Assembly (NCBI GenBank): GCA_011523545.1
Contig: WTGN01000040.1
Location: 1-64,000, forward strand
From: Chloroflexota bacterium
GTDB lineage: Bacteria; Chloroflexota; Anaerolineae; Aggregatilineales; Phototrophicaceae
Reading direction: 5' to 3'
DNA: 64,000 bases
Part shown: positions 19,410 to 27,133 of the stretch, in pieces
Numbering within the stretch: position 1 is the first letter of the stretch
Layout of the letters: each line of letters opens with the position of its first letter
Position numbers and translations under genes: made by a program
Notes under the pieces: generated by a model
What the model was told of the DNA's origin: nothing
The model's input: only the letters and a program-made list of their open reading frames with translations
Databases searched by the model: none

Positions 19410-19451
19410 TTACCCCTTCCCCGGCCCTTCCCCATTGAAATAGGGAAGGGT
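19410..19451. repeat. Family B hairpin repeat
   Basis: TACCCCTTCCCCGGCCC then TTCCCCATTGAAATAGGGAA and GGG. A related fragment (CCCCCATAGCAATGGG) lies at 19371-19386. Confidence 0.65.
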
Positions 19452-19526
19452 GACTCGTCTTCACAGTTGGGATTCAAGCCGTAAATACGCCATAAATTAG
19501 CGGCAATTGTCAAGCCGTTTGTAGGC

Positions 19527-19592
19527 GCTCCCCTTCCCTAGCTCGCTGGATGCCCGCCATAGAGATGGCGGGCGGGGGCCGGGGGATGGGGT
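19527..19592. repeat. Family B hairpin repeat, long form
   Basis: CTCCCCTTCCCTAGCTCGCT then hairpin CCCGCCATAGAGATGGCGGG and GGGCCGGGGGATGGGG. Same long form as 24155-24225, 51549-51610 and 54978-55043. Confidence 0.7.
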
Positions 19593-19677
19593 CGAATTGC
19601 GCGCAAATTCCAGCCTGTGAAGCGCTCGCCAGCGACGCTACACTGTGGAGCCTGCAAATCGCTTATCAGGAGCCACC

Positions 19678-19977
19678 ATGCCGGAAACCACGCTTTCTGC
19701 GGACGACGTCCGCGCCATTGCCGATCTGGCGCGCCTGGAATTAAGCGAAGACGATGTCGCGCGTTATCAGCGGCAGCTTTCCGACATACTTGATTATTTT
19801 CAAAAGCTGGAAGAGCTGGATACCTCGCATATCGACCCGACGTCAACCGTCCTGCCCCTGACCAACGTCATGCGCGCTGATAAAGCTGGCCCGGCCCTGT
19901 CAGTTGATGAGGCCGTCGCCAACGCGCCCGACAGCGATGGCGAGCAATTCCGCGTCCGCGCCGTGCTCGACAGCTAA
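19678..19977 (+). CDS. gatC: Aspartyl/glutamyl-tRNA amidotransferase subunit C
   Basis: 99 residues from ATG 19678 with AGGAG five bases upstream. Matches GatC: LSADDVRAIADLARLELSED at the N-terminus, YQRQLSDILDYFQKLEELDT in the middle, and the C-terminal R-xD region (MRADKAGPALSVDEAVANAP). GatC stabilises the GatCAB enzyme that turns misacylated Glu-tRNAGln or Asp-tRNAAsn into the correct amide form. gatA and gatB are not in this window. The nitrilase gene starts 13 bases downstream. Confidence 0.93.
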   Translation: MPETTLSADDVRAIADLARLELSEDDVARYQRQLSDILDYFQKLEELDTSHIDPTSTVLPLTNVMRADKAGPALSVDEAVANAPDSDGEQFRVRAVLDS

Positions 19978-19990
19978 GCGCCCTACGACC

Positions 19991-20929
19991 ATGACCGCTA
20001 GCATCCGCGTCGCCATTATTCAGGCGCGCCCCGTTTATTATGATTTGGGGCAGACCGTCGCGCTAGCCTGCGCGCTGATCAGCGAGGCGGCCGTGGGCGG
20101 CGCCCAGCTGGCCGCGTTCGGCGAGACCTTCTTCCCCGGCTACCCGGCCTGGCTGGATTACGCCGTCGATTACGCCCGTTGGGATCACCCGCCGACCAAG
20201 AAACTCTACGCCCGCCTGGTCGCCAACAGCATGGCGCTGGACAGCCCCGAGATGGCTCAGCTGCGCGACAAAGCGCGCGAGCATGACATCGTCCTGCTGC
20301 TGGGCATCAACGAGCGCGTGACCCGTGGACGCGGCAATCGCAGCCTGTACAACAGCATCGTCACCATCGACGCCGATGGCGCGATCGTGAACCACCACCG
20401 CAAGCTGCGCCCCACCTACACCGAGCAGTTGGTTTGGGCTCAGGGCGATGGCGCCGGCCTCAGCGCGGTTGATACCGCCGTTGGGCGCGTCGGCGGCTTG
20501 GTCTGTTGGGAGCACTGGATGCCCCATGCGCGCCAGGCTCTGCATATCAGCAATGAGACCATCCATGTCGCCATGTGGCCCGCGGTCAAGGAAAGCCACC
20601 AGATCGCCAGCCGTCATTATGCTTTCGAAGGCCGGACCTTTGTGCTCGCCATCGGCAGTATCATGACCGCGGCTGACTTCCCGCCCGAGCTCAGGCTGGA
20701 AGCGCCATACCGCGACCAGCCGGATGCCATGCTGCTGGATGGCGGGAGCGCCGTCATCGCGCCCGATGGCGATTACCTTGTCGAGCCCGTCTATGGCGAA
20801 GAGACGATTCTCTACGCCGATCTCGATCTGACCCGCATCGCCGAAGAGCAGATGGCGCTCGATGTCACCGGCGGTTATGCGCGCGATGACGTCTTCAGCT
20901 TCGCGGTCGATCGCAAGCGCCTTGAATAG
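19991..20929 (+). CDS. Nitrilase-superfamily carbon-nitrogen hydrolase
   Basis: 312 residues from ATG 19991. The catalytic triad is complete: E45 (FGETFFPGYP), K138 (HHRKLRPTY) and C172 (VCWEHWMP). The C-W-E-H and HRKLxPTxxE patterns point to the branch-1 nitrilases (nitrile to acid plus ammonia) or cyanide-hydrolysing relatives rather than amidases. Cytoplasmic. It lies 13 bases after gatC and probably shares its transcript; a family A repeat follows the stop by four bases. Confidence 0.9.
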   Translation: MTASIRVAIIQARPVYYDLGQTVALACALISEAAVGGAQLAAFGETFFPGYPAWLDYAVDYARWDHPPTKKLYARLVANSMALDSPEMAQLRDKAREHDIVLLLGINERVTRGRGNRSLYNSIVTIDADGAIVNHHRKLRPTYTEQLVWAQGDGAGLSAVDTAVGRVGGLVCWEHWMPHARQALHISNETIHVAMWPAVKESHQIASRHYAFEGRTFVLAIGSIMTAADFPPELRLEAPYRDQPDAMLLDGGSAVIAPDGDYLVEPVYGEETILYADLDLTRIAEEQMALDVTGGYARDDVFSFAVDRKRLE

Positions 20930-20932
20930 CGT

Positions 20933-20958
20933 TGTAGGGGCGATTCTGTGAATCGCCC
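20933..20958 (+). repeat. Family A hairpin
   Basis: TGTAGGGGCG head; stem GGGCGATTC/GAATCGCCC, loop TGT; begins four bases after the nitrilase stop. Confidence 0.75.
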
Positions 20959-21046
20959 GCCGCCAACCGCAACGCGACCGCCCTAACTTGCGTATTGAGA
21001 TTGAGTGCGGTAGCCTTGCAAGAAAAGGAAACGGAACACTCCATAC

Positions 21047-22681
21047 ATGAACGTTGCCGATGCGATTGCCAGAGTTCTCAAAGCGGAAGGCGTCGAGTAC
21101 CTCTTCGCCTATCCGGTGAACCCGATAATTGAAGCGGCGGCGAAGCTGGATATCCGCCCGATTATCGTGCGGCAGGAACGCATCGGGCTGCACATGGCCG
21201 ACGCGCTGAGCCGGCTGACCTCGGGCGAAAAGATCGGCGTCTTCTGCATGCAGAACGGGCCGGGCTCGGAAAATGCCTTCGGCGGCGTCGCCCAAGCTTA
21301 TGGCGATTCAGCGCCGATCGTCGTTCTGCCGGCCGGTTATCCGCGCGGCATCAACCAAATCCAGCCGAACTTCAGTTCTGCCCTCAATTTCCGTCACGTG
21401 ACGAAATCCTGTGAACAGGTCATCACAGCGGAAGCCGTGCCGGAAGCGCTGCGGCGCGCCTTCACCCAGGTTCGCAACGGCCGGCCGCGCCCCGTGCTCG
21501 TGGAATTCCCGTCCGATTTATTCGCTGAGGAGATAGCCGACTCGTTCGATCCGGCGCCGGCGCCGACCCTGCGCTACCGGCCAGACGACGCGTCGATCGA
21601 CGCCGCTGCCGACGCCCTGCTCGCCGCCGACTGTCCCCTAATCTACGCCGGGCAGGGCGTGCATTACGCAAAAGCCTGGGCTGCTCTAAGAGAATTGGCG
21701 GAGTTGCTCGGCGCGGCTGTGACGACGAGTTTGGCTGGCAAAAGCGCCTTCCCGGAAGATCATGCCTTGGCATTGGGCTCCGGTGGACGGGCGATCCCGA
21801 AACCGGTGCATCACTTCCTGGGTAAGGCGGATCTGATTTTCGGCATCGGCTGCAGCTTCACGCGGACCAACTTCGGCGTCAAGATTCCCGCCGGTAAACA
21901 AGTGATTCATGCGACATTGGATCCGGCCGATATCAACAAAGATGTGCCCGCTGAGATGGCGCTGGTTGGCGATGCCGGTCTGATTCTGGATGGCCTGGTG
22001 GAAGCCGTCCGTGATCGCGCAAAGGGCGCCTGCCAGAAGCGGGCCGCCGCCGTCGCCGGCGAAATCAGCGCGGTCAAAGCGGAATGGCTGCAGCAATGGC
22101 AGGCGAAGCTCACTTCGAACGAGGCGCCGCTCTCGCCCTACCGCGTGATTTGGGACCTGCTGCACACGGTCGATGTCAAGAACACGATTGTGACGCACGA
22201 CGCCGGCAGCCCGCGCGACCAGATGTCGCCCTTCTGGCAGTCGATTGCGCCGCTGACTTATATCGGTTGGGGCAAGACGACCCAGCTCGGCTATGGGCTT
22301 GGGCTGGCGATGGGCGCCAAACTGGCCCGGCCCGACGCGCTCTGTGTCAACGTTTGGGGCGATGCCGCCATCGGTTTCACCGGCATGGATTTCGAGACCG
22401 CCGTGCGCGAGCGCATCCCGATTTTGTCGGTGCTTTTCAACAATTTCTCGATGGCGATCGAGATTCCGATCATGCCCGTATCCACCGAAAAATACCGCAG
22501 CACGGACATCAGCGGCCACTACGCCGACATGGCCAAAGCCTTCGGCGGCTACGGCGAGCGCGTCGAACGGCCCGAGCAGATCATCCCGGCGATCCAGCGC
22601 GGCATCCGGAAAACCGAAGAAGGCGTTCCCGCCCTGCTTGAATTCATCACCGCGAAAGAAACGCAGATTTCGGCCTTCTGA
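21047..22681 (+). CDS. Thiamine-diphosphate-dependent enzyme (acetolactate synthase-like)
   Basis: 544 residues. It has the three-domain ThDP fold: the Pyr domain with catalytic Glu E44 (VRQERIGLHMADA), a central domain about 190-340 and the PP domain with the ThDP-Mg motif starting WGDAAIGFTGMDFETAV and ending NNFSM. This resembles the acetolactate synthase/benzoylformate decarboxylase/oxalyl-CoA group. The motif has GDA in place of the commoner GDG. The reaction cannot be fixed from sequence; a decarboxylase or carboligase is likely. AAGGAAACGG lies upstream of ATG. Confidence 0.85.
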   Translation: MNVADAIARVLKAEGVEYLFAYPVNPIIEAAAKLDIRPIIVRQERIGLHMADALSRLTSGEKIGVFCMQNGPGSENAFGGVAQAYGDSAPIVVLPAGYPRGINQIQPNFSSALNFRHVTKSCEQVITAEAVPEALRRAFTQVRNGRPRPVLVEFPSDLFAEEIADSFDPAPAPTLRYRPDDASIDAAADALLAADCPLIYAGQGVHYAKAWAALRELAELLGAAVTTSLAGKSAFPEDHALALGSGGRAIPKPVHHFLGKADLIFGIGCSFTRTNFGVKIPAGKQVIHATLDPADINKDVPAEMALVGDAGLILDGLVEAVRDRAKGACQKRAAAVAGEISAVKAEWLQQWQAKLTSNEAPLSPYRVIWDLLHTVDVKNTIVTHDAGSPRDQMSPFWQSIAPLTYIGWGKTTQLGYGLGLAMGAKLARPDALCVNVWGDAAIGFTGMDFETAVRERIPILSVLFNNFSMAIEIPIMPVSTEKYRSTDISGHYADMAKAFGGYGERVERPEQIIPAIQRGIRKTEEGVPALLEFITAKETQISAF

Positions 22682-22723
22682 TTTCGATACGGCAGTCCCG
22701 TTCCTTAGATGAAGGGATCAACA

Positions 22724-23911
22724 ATGACTAGCATCAAACGCGCGACCATCCTGAGCTTCACGCTTCTGCTGATAATCGGCGGTCTGCTCCCGGCGGCGGC
22801 CAGCGAGTTCCCGCCCGGCGAGTTCATCCTCGGCGGCAGCAACAATGGCGAGCCGGACAGCACCCGCGTCGTGCCGGTCTACCGCGCGGCGCCAACCGGC
22901 AACTGGGTCATCCACTACGATCCGGACACGCCCCTGGACGAAAAATGGGAATATGTCAATCGCATCGGCGGGACGATCGTCGAGCGCATTGACGAGCTGG
23001 AGATCTGGGTGGTGGACGTGCCGGAGGCATTCGGCAGCGATGACTTCACCTTCGACAGCGATGTCGAGCTGGTCGAGCAGGACTTTGTCGTCAGCGTGCA
23101 ATTTGACAACCCGCCCAATGACCCCGATTACGAGCGGCAATGGGCGCTGCCGCATATCCAGGCGGAGACCGCTTGGGATCAAATGGGGCAACTCGCCGAT
23201 GTTTCGGTCGCGGTCATCGACACGGGCGTATGCATGAGCCACGAGGATTTGGTCGGCCGCGTCCTGGATAACGGCTATGACTTCGTCGACAATGACGACG
23301 ACCCGGAAGACGTCTTCGGCCATGGCTGTTCGGTCGCCGGCATCATCGCCGCCAATATCGACAATGGCATCGGCATCGCCGGTTTCGCGCCTAATAGCTC
23401 AATCTTGCCGGTGCGCGTGCTCGGCCCGAGCGGCAGCGGATCGATGGCGGATGTGGCGGCGGGCATCGTCTACGCCGCCGATGAAGGCGCCGATATCATC
23501 AACCTGTCGCTCGGCAGCATGGTCGGCTCGCAAGTGACCGAAGACGCCGTCAATCACGCGATCGCCAAAGGCGTCACGGTCATCGCCTCAGCCGGCAACA
23601 GCGGCGGCGCCCTGCCCGGCTTCCCGGCGCGTTATGAGAATGTGGTCGCTGTCGGCGCCATTGATCCGGATGGCACGCGCAGCAGCTTCAGCAACAAGGG
23701 CGGCGATATCTGGGCGCCCGGCCGCGACATTCACACGATTCATCTCGACAACGGTTACAAGGCGCTGAACGGCACCAGCTTCTCCGCGCCTTACGTGGCG
23801 GCGATGGCGGCCCTGCTGGAAGGCATGGGGGCGACGCTGCACCTGGATGGCGGAGACATGACCTGGACCTGCATGCGCGAGGGCGCTTGCGAGACGGTGC
23901 CGGGCAGTTAA
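22724..23911 (+). CDS. Secreted subtilisin-like serine protease (S8)
   Basis: 395 residues from ATG 22724, with AAGGGA six bases upstream (the ATG five codons earlier overlaps that site). Residues 1-26 are a signal peptide; about 57-125 form an I9-like propeptide. The S8 triad is D166 (VAVIDTGV), H200 (FGHGCSVAG) and S352 (NGTSFSAPYVAA), with oxyanion N292 (SAGNSGG). The usual HGTHVAG is HGCSVAG here. The gene ends soon after the catalytic domain, so no anchoring domain is present; the protease is probably released. Confidence 0.92.
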   Translation: MTSIKRATILSFTLLLIIGGLLPAAASEFPPGEFILGGSNNGEPDSTRVVPVYRAAPTGNWVIHYDPDTPLDEKWEYVNRIGGTIVERIDELEIWVVDVPEAFGSDDFTFDSDVELVEQDFVVSVQFDNPPNDPDYERQWALPHIQAETAWDQMGQLADVSVAVIDTGVCMSHEDLVGRVLDNGYDFVDNDDDPEDVFGHGCSVAGIIAANIDNGIGIAGFAPNSSILPVRVLGPSGSGSMADVAAGIVYAADEGADIINLSLGSMVGSQVTEDAVNHAIAKGVTVIASAGNSGGALPGFPARYENVVAVGAIDPDGTRSSFSNKGGDIWAPGRDIHTIHLDNGYKALNGTSFSAPYVAAMAALLEGMGATLHLDGGDMTWTCMREGACETVPGS

Positions 23912-23987
23912 GGACGCCTGTCCACATACATATATTTTGGGGGCGGCACATCATTTCGCCCGTTTTCATTCCCGCAACTCGCCAATG

Positions 23988-24013
23988 TGTAGGGGCGAGC
24001 CACTGGGTCGCCC
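23988..24013 (+). repeat. Family A hairpin
   Basis: TGTAGGGGCG head; GGGCGAGCC/GGGTCGCCC, loop ACT. Confidence 0.7.
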
Positions 24014-24039
24014 TATGTCATGCCCGTCAGTGGTGAATC

Positions 24040-24065
24040 TGTAGGGGCGTCTCGCTGAGACGCCC
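24040..24065 (+). repeat. Family A hairpin
   Basis: TGTAGGGGCG head; stem GGGCGTCTC/GAGACGCCC, loop GCT. Confidence 0.75.
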
Positions 24066-24154
24066 TCGTTGCGGCTGTCCGTATAATTTCTGCAGGCGTT
24101 TCAGCGCCGCGCGTAGACATTGCGGGTGGGACGGCCCTGTTTATGCTGCGAGCA

Positions 24155-24225
24155 GCCAGACCCCACCCCCGGCCCCCTCCCGCCATCTCTATGGCGGGCA
24201 TCCGACAAGTCAGGGAGGGGGAGCT
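24155..24225. repeat. Family B hairpin repeat, long form
   Basis: CAGACCCCACCCCCGGCCCC head, hairpin CCCGCCATCTCTATGGCGGG, tail CAGGGAGGGGGAGCT. Confidence 0.75.
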
Positions 24226-24343
24226 AAATTCTGCGGGATGCAAGGTATTATGCGTAGGCCGCTGCGGTGCAGGGCCTGTGTCTACAGAATTCGATCTGAT
24301 TGCAGATGAAATATAGCCGATTCAGAAAAAAGAGCGACAAACA

Positions 24344-24368
24344 TGTAGGGGCGGCACTTGTGTCGCCC
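24344..24368 (+). repeat. Family A hairpin
   Basis: TGTAGGGGCG head; GGGCGGCAC/GTGTCGCCC with one G-T wobble. Confidence 0.65.
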
Positions 24369-24388
24369 TTCTTTCTTTGCGCGCTTGC

Positions 24389-24415
24389 GGGCGACTCACC
24401 GAGTCGCCCCTACAC
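24389..24415 (-). repeat. Family A hairpin
   Basis: Stem GGGCGACTC/GAGTCGCCC, loop ACC, ending CCCCTACA; abuts the 3' end of the sigma factor gene. Confidence 0.75.
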
Positions 24416-24417
24416 GA

Positions 24418-25056
24418 CTAATTTTTTGGCGGGCGCCGCCGACTGATATACACCGGCTGCAGCTGCTTTGGCGCTTGCGGCTCGCCATACATGGACCGGT
24501 CGAAGCTTTCGCTGAAGCCGGTCAGCAGATTGCGCAGATGCTGACGCGCGTATTGCAATCGCTTCTTGACGGTCGCCAGGGGAATATTCAGCCGCTCGGC
24601 GATTTCTCGTTGGGAATCGCCCCGCAGGTAATAATCCCGGGTGACATCGCGGGCGGTCGCGGGCAGGGCGGCGACAGCGGCGCGAACTTGATGCCGCGTT
24701 TCCATTGCTTCCACCTGCGCTTCCGGCGATGGCTCGGGCGACGCCAGGCGCTCTTGCTGGTCAATCGATTCAAGCGCCGGGCCGCCGCGCCGCGTTAGAC
24801 GATCCGTCTGCGTCAGCGCGATCCGCTTGAGCCAGGCGGGGAAAGCGCCGACATCATTCAATTGCGCAATTCGTTTGTAGGCGGTAAGGAAGGCTTCCTG
24901 CGCCGCGTCTTCAGCCAACTGCGAATCGCTCAGGCGGCTGTAAGCGACGCTGTAGACCATGCCTTCGAAATCGCGCACAAGATGCTCAAAGGCTTCTTTG
25001 CGTTCCCCGCCGTCGCTCGATTGGGCGCGCCGCACCCAGTCCTCGTAAGTCAACAC
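24418..25056 (-). CDS. ECF-type RNA polymerase sigma factor
   Basis: 212 residues; start is GTG 25056 with AAAGGA just upstream. Region 2 spans about 20-90 (FEHLVRDFEGMVYSVAYSRL, DAAQEAFLTAYKRI, WLKRIA) and region 4 about 125-180 (LPATARDVTRDYYLRGDSQR, EIAERLNIPLATVKKRL). It would redirect RNA polymerase to a small regulon. No anti-sigma gene is adjacent, so its control is unknown. The C-terminal 35 residues, rich in Pro and Arg, are extra. Confidence 0.92.
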   Translation of the reverse strand: MLTYEDWVRRAQSSDGGERKEAFEHLVRDFEGMVYSVAYSRLSDSQLAEDAAQEAFLTAYKRIAQLNDVGAFPAWLKRIALTQTDRLTRRGGPALESIDQQERLASPEPSPEAQVEAMETRHQVRAAVAALPATARDVTRDYYLRGDSQREIAERLNIPLATVKKRLQYARQHLRNLLTGFSESFDRSMYGEPQAPKQLQPVYISRRRPPKN

Positions 25057-25405
25057 GCGTCCTTTGGCTTCCCTATTCGCTCACGCGTCCATTATCGCAT
25101 AATCGTCTATACAGCGCTGGCAGGCCCCAGTCTCACCTGCTTCGTCATTGTGGCGCGAACATGACAAATTATCATAACAGCCAGGTGAATTTGCGCAATA
25201 GACTTTAGCACGGTCTGCCCTTCCATCCTTGCCCGTCATGGCCGCATAGGCTAAAATCCATAAATCTACTGTATCCAATATGTCATGATTCGCACTTGCG
25301 AGTATAATGCGATACAATAGAATAGTTGCATTTTCTGTTAATGATTCATCAATTTGAAATATGAACCCTCGTTGCCGTTTGACGATGGTTCATCGGGAGA
25401 CGCTA
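25057..25405. promoter_or_regulatory. Divergent intergenic region with candidate TetR promoter
   Basis: About 300 bases, more AT-rich than most gaps and free of family A and B repeats. TATAAT at 25303-25308 with ATGTCA 17 bases upstream is a candidate promoter for the TetR gene. The inverted GTAT-N6-ATAC (25302-25315) overlaps it, and ATGACAAATTATCAT (25159-25173) is an imperfect palindrome; either could be an operator. Confidence 0.4.
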
Positions 25406-25993
25406 GTGGTGGATAAGCCAAAAAAAGTGGATCGGCGCATCGCACGCACGAGGCGATCGCTTAAGTCCGCGCTGATTGAACTCGCAGCGGAAAAGAGTTA
25501 CGAGCAGATCTCCATCAGAGATTTGACGCATCGCGCCGATATCGGATATGCCACGTTTTTCCGGCATTTTCGCAGCAAAGACGAACTGGCGACCTATTGC
25601 ATGCGCGCTGTGATTAGCGAATTTTTTCGCGAGATTGAGACAGCCTCGACGATGCACGAAGAATGCTACGCAGTCTTTGCCTCTCTGAAAGAGCATCAAG
25701 ACGTCTGCCTGTTTGGCTTAAGCCTGCCACGTGATCATCCCGCCTTGACGCCGGTGTTCGACGATATCTTGAAGTGGGTTGCCACCACCTATGCGGCGCG
25801 GGACGAGGTGTCCATCCCCTTTGATGTTGCCGCCAATCACCTCATCAATTCCGCTCTGGAAATGACCCGATGGTGGCTGACAGACGGGCAGGATTACAGT
25901 TTTGAGCAGATGTCAGTCATGTTGAGCGATTTGGTCATTAAAGTGACCGAATCCGTGGCGCTGGAACACCGAACCAAAAGCCCTCGCGGTTAG
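25406..25993 (+). CDS. TetR/AcrR family transcriptional regulator
   Basis: About 195 residues from GTG 25406, which has GGGAG six bases upstream; ATG at 25385 or 25361 are alternatives. The N-terminal helix-turn-helix is clear: RTRRSLKSALIELAAEKSYE, then ISIRDLTHRADIGYATFFRH and FRSKDELATYC. The C-terminal domain is a helical ligand/dimer domain with no recognisable ligand signature. It probably represses its own promoter and perhaps the divergent sigma factor gene. Its stop overlaps the 3' end of the CAP/LysM gene by 4 bases. Confidence 0.9.
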   Translation: MVDKPKKVDRRIARTRRSLKSALIELAAEKSYEQISIRDLTHRADIGYATFFRHFRSKDELATYCMRAVISEFFREIETASTMHEECYAVFASLKEHQDVCLFGLSLPRDHPALTPVFDDILKWVATTYAARDEVSIPFDVAANHLINSALEMTRWWLTDGQDYSFEQMSVMLSDLVIKVTESVALEHRTKSPRG

Positions 25994-26982
25994 CGCAGGC
26001 TTCGCCAAAGCGCGATGCCGGCGCCGCCGATAAGGGCCAGCTGCAGCAGAATCGCCAAACCCAGGATAACAAGCTGCCCGCTTGATGCGGCGGCTGACCT
26101 CCCGCGCAAATTGCCCGGCAAGGCGGTCACGATTGGGGCGATGCGGATTTCGAGCGCCGCTGCGGTCACTGGCGCCGGCGTCGCGGTAATCGTCGCGGCT
26201 GGCTGGGTGGCTGTGATTGTGGGCGCCGCTGTAGCCTCGGTGGTTGCCTCCACAGTTGCCTTCGGCGCTGGCGTAAACGTTCCAGCCTTGGGCGGGACCA
26301 GTATGACACTGCCCGGCTGCATGTTCAGTCGATCGGCCTCAATCATGCCGTTCAACTCCAGAAGATAGGGGTAATCGTCCCAGGTGTAGCCATAGATCAG
26401 CAGAATATGCCCAATGGTCTGGCCCGGCTGCACCTCGTGCTTGATATTGCCGAACTCGTCCAGCCCCAACACATAAGACGCCCCGCCGCCGGCCGCTGAT
26501 GCCGCGCCGCCCCCGGCCGCAGCGCTTCCTTCCGCCAGGCGCCCGGTCGAATTGCCAAATACCAGGACATAGGCATTGCCCTTGGCGCCGCTGGCGCTGC
26601 CGATGCCAATCTTGTCATAGTTGGGGCTGACCAGGCCGGCATAATGACTCGGCGATTGAAGCCACCACTGCCAGGCTGACAAGGCGCTGGCGCCCCGGTA
26701 GATATTTTCGCTGATCCAGCTGCTGGGGAAGCCGGCGTTGACAGCGCGAGCGCGGGGTCCGCTGCCGTCAGGCTGGACATGCGAAATCTCGCCGGTATCG
26801 GCCATCCAGCGGGCGTGGTTGTTGGCGGCCGCGGTTAGGGAGGCCTGCGGCGCATAGGGGGGCAAACCTTTGGAGGCGCGCAGATTGTTGATGCGCGGCA
26901 GCAGGACGCTGGCGGCGTCTTGCGCGGCCGCGGGAATGATGAACCCGAGTAAGATAGCAAGTATCAGCAGCAGGCGTCGCAT
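25990..26982 (-). CDS. Secreted CAP-domain protein with LysM and C-terminal membrane anchor
   Basis: About 330 residues from MRRLLLILA; signal peptide to about AAAQ. The CAP (SCP/PR1-like) domain about 27-155 keeps the cavity residues: H60 (NNHARWMA), H72 (ISHVQPDG), E96 (ISENIYRG) and H117 (SPSHYAG) by numbering from the upstream ATG. A LysM domain follows (HEVQPGQTIGHILLIYGY, PGSVILVPP), then a Thr/Ala/Pro linker and a transmembrane helix (GLAILLQLALIGGAGIAL). It likely binds peptidoglycan or chitin-like glycans while tethered at the membrane. Confidence 0.9.
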   Translation of the reverse strand: MRRLLLILAILLGFIIPAAAQDAASVLLPRINNLRASKGLPPYAPQASLTAAANNHARWMADTGEISHVQPDGSGPRARAVNAGFPSSWISENIYRGASALSAWQWWLQSPSHYAGLVSPNYDKIGIGSASGAKGNAYVLVFGNSTGRLAEGSAAAGGGAASAAGGGASYVLGLDEFGNIKHEVQPGQTIGHILLIYGYTWDDYPYLLELNGMIEADRLNMQPGSVILVPPKAGTFTPAPKATVEATTEATAAPTITATQPAATITATPAPVTAAALEIRIAPIVTALPGNLRGRSAAASSGQLVILGLAILLQLALIGGAGIALWRSLR

Positions 26983-27133
26983 CCTGCCCGCCATTTTAAC
27001 GGCGACGCCTGCTCATATCACCGGACGATTGCCCTATGCCATCATTCTTCGGGGCAAGCGCTTTAAAAGCGCTTACGATAGAGGGTGGCCCAAGCCGTCG
27101 CATTTTCAATTGTTGTTTTCGTCGATGTGGATT

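Larger units (their letters stand above)
19273..19677. other. 405-base gap with two family B repeats
   Basis: C-rich/G-rich hairpins at 19358-19386, 19410-19451 and 19527-19592 occupy most of the gap. The ribosome site for gatC is at its right end. Nothing else is seen. Confidence 0.65.
23912..24417. other. 506-base gap with hairpin repeats
   Basis: Holds family A hairpins (23988, 24040, 24344, 24389), one long family B element (24155-24225) and a stretch (24100-24135) resembling the long-loop A variant near 62826. No gene is visible. Confidence 0.7.

Noticed and set aside
25057..25360. tRNA or riboswitch in the AT-rich gap before the TetR gene
   Set aside because: No cloverleaf or T-loop consensus and no riboswitch core that I can see.
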